DNA of 64,000 nt from Paenibacillus_AR mesotrionivorans (GTDB lineage Bacteria > Bacillota > Bacilli > Paenibacillales > NBRC-103111): contig NZ_JBJURJ010000011.1 in the NCBI RefSeq assembly GCF_046098205.1, forward strand, positions 62,001 to 126,000, given 5' to 3'. Positions within the stretch are counted from its first letter, which is position 1. Each line of letters begins with the position of its first letter. Shown in pieces: positions 59,639-64,000 of the stretch. The notes under the pieces are model-generated. The model had not been told where the DNA came from. It worked only from the letters and a program-made list of their open reading frames with translations, and ran no database searches. A program made the position numbers and the translations under genes.

Positions 59639-61331
59639 CCTTAAACTGCTGCAGCAGCTCCTGCAGGCTGTCCGCCAGGCGGGACAGGTCCGCCGAGGAG
59701 GCGGATACCTCCTCCATGGAGGCCAGCTGCTCCTCGGAGGAAGCGGCCACTGTTTGGGTGTTCATGGATGTGCTCCGGGCCACTTCCTCCAGACCGCCGA
59801 AGGTTTGCTCCGCCTCCTGCACCTGCTCCACGATGGTATTGGTGATCCGGGTGGTTTCCCGGACCTTCAGCTCCACTTCCTTCATGGCCTGGACGATCTC
59901 CCCGAACTTCAGGTCGGTTTCCTCCACCGCCGCCATACCCCCGTTGACCTGATCCTTCACCTGAACCATGGAGCCGACGGTGCGCTCGATATCCGCACGG
60001 ATGTCGCTGATCAGCTCCGCCACCTTCTCCGCAGAGGTCCGGGAGCCCTCCGCCAGCTTCTTCACCTCGCCGGCTACCACCGCAAACCCTCTGCCGGATT
60101 CTCCGGCCCGGGCCGCTTCAATTCCCGCATTCAATGCCAGAAGGTTGGTTTGTACCGCAATCCCTGCAATCACCTTCACCATCTCCTCAATTTGCTCCGA
60201 CCGGTGGGCCAGGCTGCGGATCGCCGCATCGGACTGGTCCACGGCGCCATGAATCTGCATCATTTGGGCCACGGTGCGCTGAACCGCCTGAGCCCCTTCC
60301 CCTGCCAGTTGGCCCGCCACGGCCGTCCGCTCCAGCGCTTCACTGGAATCCGCGCCAATGGTGCTCATACCCGCCGCGATATCCTGCATCAGCTTGCCGC
60401 TTTCATTGGTTGCGGCCAGCTGGGAATCCGCCCCGGCGGAGATATCCTGGATGGACATGGCAATATGCTCGGTGGCCTTGCTGGTTTCATCGGCGCTGAC
60501 CGTCAGGATTTCCGCCGTACCGGCAACCTGCTCGGCCGTGGATGCCGCACCTTGAATAAGGCGGATCAACCCTTCGCGCATCCGGTTAAAGCTGCTAACC
60601 AGCATGCCGATCTCATCCTGTGACCGGTCCGACACCTCCACGGTGAAATCGCCATGTCCGGCAGCCTCCAGTGAGGCCTTCACCCGGCCGATACGGCGGG
60701 ACAAACCCCAGACGAAGAAGAAAATTGCCACTACGGAGACGACCAGTACACCGGCCAGAATGATCCACACCAGCCTCATGGCTTCATTGGCATGCTCGAG
60801 CACAGCCGCCTCGGAGGTGCCGGCGAACAGAATGCCCACCGTTTCTCCTCCTTTATTTTTGAGAGGCAGATAAGAGGTTTGGTATTCCTCTCCCAGAATA
60901 GTGGCGGTGCCCTGGTAGGCTTCACTCCGCTTCAATACCACCTCTTCCACCGACGGATCCACTGTGGTTCCCACCGCCCGGCTGCCATCCTCCTTCAAAA
61001 CATTGGTGGCTACCCGGGTATTGCCCTGAAAAAGGGTCATCTTATTGCCGGTGGACGTTTGGATTTCATCCAATATTTCATTATTGCCGTTCATCTTCTG
61101 GGTGCCCTTGTATAAACCCTCCGCATTCACGGACCAATCACCGGGATAACGGGCCTCCAGATATTTCAACGCCAGAGCATTGGTACCGACCGCATTCTGG
61201 GATACCTCATCCCGGATTCCGTCCTTGAGCATCATCAAAAACATTTGGGACATGGTAACTGCCATCATAAGCAGCAGCAGCAGAAACATCAGAAAAATTT
61301 TCGGTCCCAACTTCATTTTACGAAGTAACAT
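59628..61331 (-). CDS. Methyl-accepting chemotaxis protein
   Basis: This gene encodes 567 residues from ATG 61331 with GGAAG 7 nt upstream; an upstream extension lacks a ribosome site. Membrane segment 1 (about 11-33) and segment 2 (about 190-213) flank an extracellular single-Cache-like sensor (TLFQGNTRVATNVLKEDGSRAVGT, QGTATILGEEYQTSYLPLKNKGGETVGILFAG). A HAMP domain (about 213-268: RRIGRVKASLEAAGHGDFTVEV) and the long cytoplasmic coiled coil follow, with the conserved hairpin VIAGIAVQTNLLALNAGIEAARAGESGRGFAVVAGEVKKLAEGS. It transmits ligand occupancy to CheA. The ligand is unknown. The 3' end merges with a tandem repeat. Confidence 0.95.
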   Translation of the reverse strand: MLLRKMKLGPKIFLMFLLLLLMMAVTMSQMFLMMLKDGIRDEVSQNAVGTNALALKYLEARYPGDWSVNAEGLYKGTQKMNGNNEILDEIQTSTGNKMTLFQGNTRVATNVLKEDGSRAVGTTVDPSVEEVVLKRSEAYQGTATILGEEYQTSYLPLKNKGGETVGILFAGTSEAAVLEHANEAMRLVWIILAGVLVVSVVAIFFFVWGLSRRIGRVKASLEAAGHGDFTVEVSDRSQDEIGMLVSSFNRMREGLIRLIQGAASTAEQVAGTAEILTVSADETSKATEHIAMSIQDISAGADSQLAATNESGKLMQDIAAGMSTIGADSSEALERTAVAGQLAGEGAQAVQRTVAQMMQIHGAVDQSDAAIRSLAHRSEQIEEMVKVIAGIAVQTNLLALNAGIEAARAGESGRGFAVVAGEVKKLAEGSRTSAEKVAELISDIRADIERTVGSMVQVKDQVNGGMAAVEETDLKFGEIVQAMKEVELKVRETTRITNTIVEQVQEAEQTFGGLEEVARSTSMNTQTVAASSEEQLASMEEVSASSADLSRLADSLQELLQQFKVKE

Positions 61332-61570
61332 GTGCTCGCTTCCTTTCCATGGTGAGTCTAAGTTGTATAAGTCGGCAACTTTTCTTACTTTATTCGACAT
61401 TCTTCTTCACAACCCTTTAGACCTATTTCTGGCATTTCGAATTTAAATGAAATTTGAATCCCATTTACATTAGACTTGATTCAAAAAGCCTCCCCGTCAC
61501 CTGCCCGGATAAACCGGCATATGCTGATTGCAGCCGGAATGCAAGCCCGTGGAAAAAGAGGAGGATCCTT

Positions 61571-61912
61571 ATGCCGCCCCGTTATCGGATCATTGTCGAT
61601 TTATCGCAGCTTATGCTGCATTTGCTGGAGGGAGACACGGTGGTAAAATCTTATCCTGTGGGCATTGGCACCATTGCCTCCGCTTCCCCCGAGGGTCTGT
61701 TTAAAATAATCAACAAACAGCCCAATCCCGGCGGCCCCTTCGGAGCTTTCTGGATGGGACTCTCTAAACCCCATTACGGCATCCACGGAACCAACCGTCC
61801 CGACTCCGTCGGCAAACGGAGCTCCCACGGATGCATCCGCATGCACAACGCCGATGTGCTGGATTTGGCCGCGAAGGTATCGGTTGGTACTGAAGTACGG
61901 ATACGGAAATAA
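61571..61912 (+). CDS. Small L,D-transpeptidase (YkuD domain)
   Basis: This gene encodes 113 residues from ATG 61571 with GAGGAGG 6 nt upstream; the longer frame from 61454 lacks a ribosome site. The whole protein is a YkuD catalytic domain: YRIIVDLSQLMLHLLEGD, VKSYPVGIGT, SPEGLFKIINKQPNPGGPFGAFWMGL, and the active-site HGTNRPDSVGKRSSHGCIRMHN with catalytic Cys (about 88) and His residues. These enzymes form 3-3 crosslinks in peptidoglycan or attach proteins. It has no signal peptide and no LysM domain, unlike B. subtilis YkuD with its LysM, so it is a minimal form; it may act in the spore cortex, which is speculation. Confidence 0.92.
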   Translation: MPPRYRIIVDLSQLMLHLLEGDTVVKSYPVGIGTIASASPEGLFKIINKQPNPGGPFGAFWMGLSKPHYGIHGTNRPDSVGKRSSHGCIRMHNADVLDLAAKVSVGTEVRIRK

Positions 61913-62070
61913 ATACATGACATATATATAACATTAGATGTTGTGTAATTTAGGTACATGTTACATTTTCAGCAACTTTGAAGCCAAATACATTCCCTTT
62001 TCCTGAAAACCGGCTATAATCAAGCCATAGATATGGCAAGTTATATCCCATAGAAGAGGAGAGGGTAACC

Positions 62071-62385
62071 ATGAACATGCGGTTGAAGGCAATGAAAAAG
62101 CATATATTCTTTTGCGGCAGCGAGCATTGCGAGGGTCAGGAATCCAGCGAGGTGATGGAAGCGGTAAAGGAAAAGCTGGTGGAGGCGGGCATTCATAAGG
62201 AAATCAAGCTCAGCAAAACCAACTGCCTGGGTCTGTGCGGCAACGGCCCCTTCGCCCTGGTTTACCCGGACGGCATCTGGTATTACAACCTGACCACAGA
62301 TGATGCCGAGCGCATTGTGATGGAGCATCTGGTGAACAACGAGCCGGTGGAGGAACTGATCATGCACCGGATTTCCGCCACCTGA
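62071..62385 (+). CDS. Thioredoxin-like [2Fe-2S] ferredoxin
   Basis: This gene encodes 104 residues with GGAG before the ATG. After a short basic start, KKHIFFCGSEHCEGQES (two Cys) and later KTNCLGLCGNGPFALVYPDGIWYYNLTTDDAERIVMEHL (two more Cys) give the CxxxxC ... CxxxC pattern of thioredoxin-like [2Fe-2S] ferredoxins, which resemble the NuoE subunit. Such proteins are cytosolic electron carriers; no partner enzyme is encoded nearby. It ends 30 nt before the convergent alkA stop. Confidence 0.9.
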   Translation: MNMRLKAMKKHIFFCGSEHCEGQESSEVMEAVKEKLVEAGIHKEIKLSKTNCLGLCGNGPFALVYPDGIWYYNLTTDDAERIVMEHLVNNEPVEELIMHRISAT

Positions 62386-62415
62386 TCCGCCGGTACGGAC
62401 ATTTCTTCCTTATAT

Positions 62416-63345
62416 TTAATACAGCGTTCTCCATAAATAAAAGGTGGCATAAGCACGCCACGGCTGCCAAGCACGCCCCATAGTCTCCACTACAGAGAGG
62501 GAGGGCTTTACCGTTTGGCCCAGCCTCATGCGGATGGCATGATGCAATCCCACGTCCGACAACGGGAAAGCGTCCGGGTTGCGCAGACAGCGCATGGACA
62601 CATACTGGGCCGTCCATGGTCCAATTCCCCGTATCTCCATCAGCTTATCCTCCGCCAGCCGAAGGTCCCCCATGAGCAGGAGCTGTTCCTTGGACAGCTC
62701 TTTTTCTGCGATGAGCCGGGCTACGGACAGCAGGGTTTCCGCCTTGAACCGGCTGAACTTCAGTGTTTGCAGCTCTTCGGGAGGGAGCCCGGCCAACCGT
62801 TTGGCGGAGGGAAAGAGCATAAATCTGCGGCCCTGATGGACAAGTTCCTCTCCATATGTCTCCACCAGTCTTTTTTTGAGAGTATAGGCAAAGGAAAGAT
62901 TGATCTGTTGGCCGATAACCGTCCAGCACAAGGCCTCCAGAAGACTGGGCACTCCCACCAGCCTTAACCCCCTGAACCGCTCCGCCACAGGCTGAAGCAC
63001 CGGGTCCCGGGCACATAAGTCATAAAATTCCTCCAGCCGGGTATCCAGATCGAGCCATTCCCGGACAAAAGCCACCGCTTCCTCCCGCTGCGCGGCAGCA
63101 GGCTCACCGTTCAGAAAACGCAGGATGAGATGGCGCCCGCCCTCTACAGAAGAGGCCTCCGTTTCCCGGCCTTCCTCCTCGCCGATAGCCATAAGCACCG
63201 GTTCGCTTCCGATCCGGATGGCCTTGTATACGATCCGGTCCTCCACCTGGTGCAAACATTCCGACTCATTGCGTTCCAGGTACCCCAATGAATGGCTGAA
63301 GTTATAGTCCTGCGGCACTGCAAGCCGCACAAGGCTTTTTTCCAT
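62416..63345 (-). CDS. alkA: DNA-3-methyladenine glycosylase II
   Basis: This gene encodes 309 residues. An N-terminal AlkA-type domain (DYNFSHSLGYLERNESECLH) is followed by the HhH-GPD fold: LLEALCWTVIGQQINLSFAYTLKKRLVETYG, the helix-hairpin-helix LMEIRGIGPWTAQYVSMRCL (about 232-251) and the catalytic Asp in AFPLSDVGLHHAI (about 262). It removes alkylated purines and other damaged bases from DNA as the first step of base excision repair. No Ada-type regulator gene accompanies it in the window. GGAGG lies 12 nt before the ATG. It is convergent with the ferredoxin gene and divergent from the gene at the right edge. Confidence 0.94.
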   Translation of the reverse strand: MEKSLVRLAVPQDYNFSHSLGYLERNESECLHQVEDRIVYKAIRIGSEPVLMAIGEEEGRETEASSVEGGRHLILRFLNGEPAAAQREEAVAFVREWLDLDTRLEEFYDLCARDPVLQPVAERFRGLRLVGVPSLLEALCWTVIGQQINLSFAYTLKKRLVETYGEELVHQGRRFMLFPSAKRLAGLPPEELQTLKFSRFKAETLLSVARLIAEKELSKEQLLLMGDLRLAEDKLMEIRGIGPWTAQYVSMRCLRNPDAFPLSDVGLHHAIRMRLGQTVKPSLSVVETMGRAWQPWRAYATFYLWRTLY

Positions 63346-63507
63346 AGCTAAAGTATTCCTCCTATTCCGTTATAGAATGTGATGTCAAGATGCTTGTCCA
63401 TGGGGTATAATGGCAGGTAAGGCAGCAGTGCGTTTTTCCGCATGCCATGCAGACTGCCCATTGGGCTCGCGCTGCAGCGGGCGCCGCATACCGGAGGTGG
63501 ATGCCCC

Positions 63508-64000
63508 TTGCCAGATATTGTCCTTCAACCCCTTAGCCCCAAGCTGTCGGAGCAAGCCTTATCCCGATATATCCAAACCTTCCTCGACCAGGAACGGATG
63601 TCCGTTCATGCCTTCATGATGCTGGAGAAGCTGCGGCGCAACAAGGGCTACCGGAACAGCGGCTACTCCCTGTGGGATTATTATGCTACGGACCGGAAGC
63701 GCCGTCCCTATATCATTTCCGAGCAGACCTTCAAGAGCTACACCCACAAGCTGGAGGAGATTCTGGTGTATTGGGACCACCGGTATATGGAAGCGGCTTC
63801 ACCCTTTGCCCGGGCCAGCGGGGTCTGCATCGCCAATTACAAGGAGCTGGCCGCCCATCTGGAGCAATGTCCGCCTACGCTGTACCTGTTTGACCGGGAT
63901 TACCAATGGTCTTTGGTACGGACGGATGAATCCCAGAACGAAATGGACTGGAACTGCCTGCAGATCGGCGAAATCGGCTCGCGCCTGCGGCCAACGCGCA
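63508..64000 (+). CDS. Hypothetical protein, 5' part (runs off the window)
   Basis: This open frame starts at a TTG (63508) with GGAGG 10 nt upstream and continues without stop to the window end, at least 164 codons. The protein begins PDIVLQPLSPKLSEQALSRY and continues with KLRRNKGYRNSGYSLWDYY, EQTFKSYTHKLEEILVYWDH and LYLFDRDYQWSLVRTDESQ. It is rich in Tyr, Arg and Trp, without signal peptide or membrane segment. I do not recognise the family. An ATG at 63501 leads only to an 11-codon frame. No in-frame ATG lies upstream, so the TTG start is preferred. Confidence 0.7.
   Translation, partial: MPDIVLQPLSPKLSEQALSRYIQTFLDQERMSVHAFMMLEKLRRNKGYRNSGYSLWDYYATDRKRRPYIISEQTFKSYTHKLEEILVYWDHRYMEAASPFARASGVCIANYKELAAHLEQCPPTLYLFDRDYQWSLVRTDESQNEMDWNCLQIGEIGSRLRPTR

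Overview
The window reads as ordinary chromosome of a GC-rich, spore-forming Gram-positive bacterium, most likely Paenibacillus or a close relative. The support is: a Tlp-type spore protein preceded by a small SspN-like frame, S-layer-homology (SLH) surface proteins, a sortase (LPXTG) substrate, strong AGGAGG-type ribosome sites, GlnRS in a Gram-positive background, and several families of short intergenic repeats. I see no rRNA, tRNA, CRISPR array, IS element, integrase or phage module.

Left part (1-8.2 kb): a cobalamin riboswitch on the minus strand controls a gene beyond the left edge. It is followed by a small membrane protein/PspC pair, a Tat-type metallophosphoesterase, a glycerophosphodiester phosphodiesterase, a ten-repeat Big2 Ig-like secreted protein, a nitroreductase and an SLH-CAP surface protein. 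At 8.3-16 kb a cell-wall-anchored adhesin with a very long Thr-Pro stalk converges on a six-gene membrane glycosylation operon (GT2, DUF2304, EamA/ArnE-like, ArnT-like, PAP2, WsfD-like). This looks like a surface glycoconjugate locus.

Middle (16-36 kb): a SMI1/KNR4-LRR gene broken by a frameshift; an asymmetric heterodimeric ABC exporter divergent from a LysR regulator; a methyltransferase; an FGGY sugar kinase with a clear promoter and an AraR-like palindrome; a 1542-residue SLH-anchored PL9-type pectate lyase with a cre-like site; a DUF1801 protein; and a complete BmpA/NupOPQ-type nucleoside importer operon.

Right part (36-64 kb): an autoregulated-looking XRE/membrane-protein pair, an aldo-keto reductase, an M29 aminopeptidase, a GNAT enzyme, a FusB-like EF-G-binding protein preceded by what looks like a two-peptide translational attenuator, sspN-like/tlp spore genes, glnS, a lipoprotein, glpK, glutathione peroxidase, sfsA, a polysaccharide deacetylase, a quinone-type oxidoreductase, a phosphodiester glycosidase with a GT2-GtrA fusion, a 39-bp tandem array, hrpB, a MerR-methyltransferase fusion with a MerR-type promoter overlapping its stop codon, rarD, a chemoreceptor, a YkuD transpeptidase, a thin ferredoxin-like protein, alkA and a gene running off the right edge.

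The most interesting items are the putative translational attenuator in front of the FusB-like gene (41.55-41.74 kb), the MerR-methyltransferase circuit (56.3-58.1 kb), the 39-bp array whose unit is also dispersed elsewhere in the window, and the glycosylation operon beside the Thr-Pro adhesin. All calls are from reading the sequence; no database search was run.
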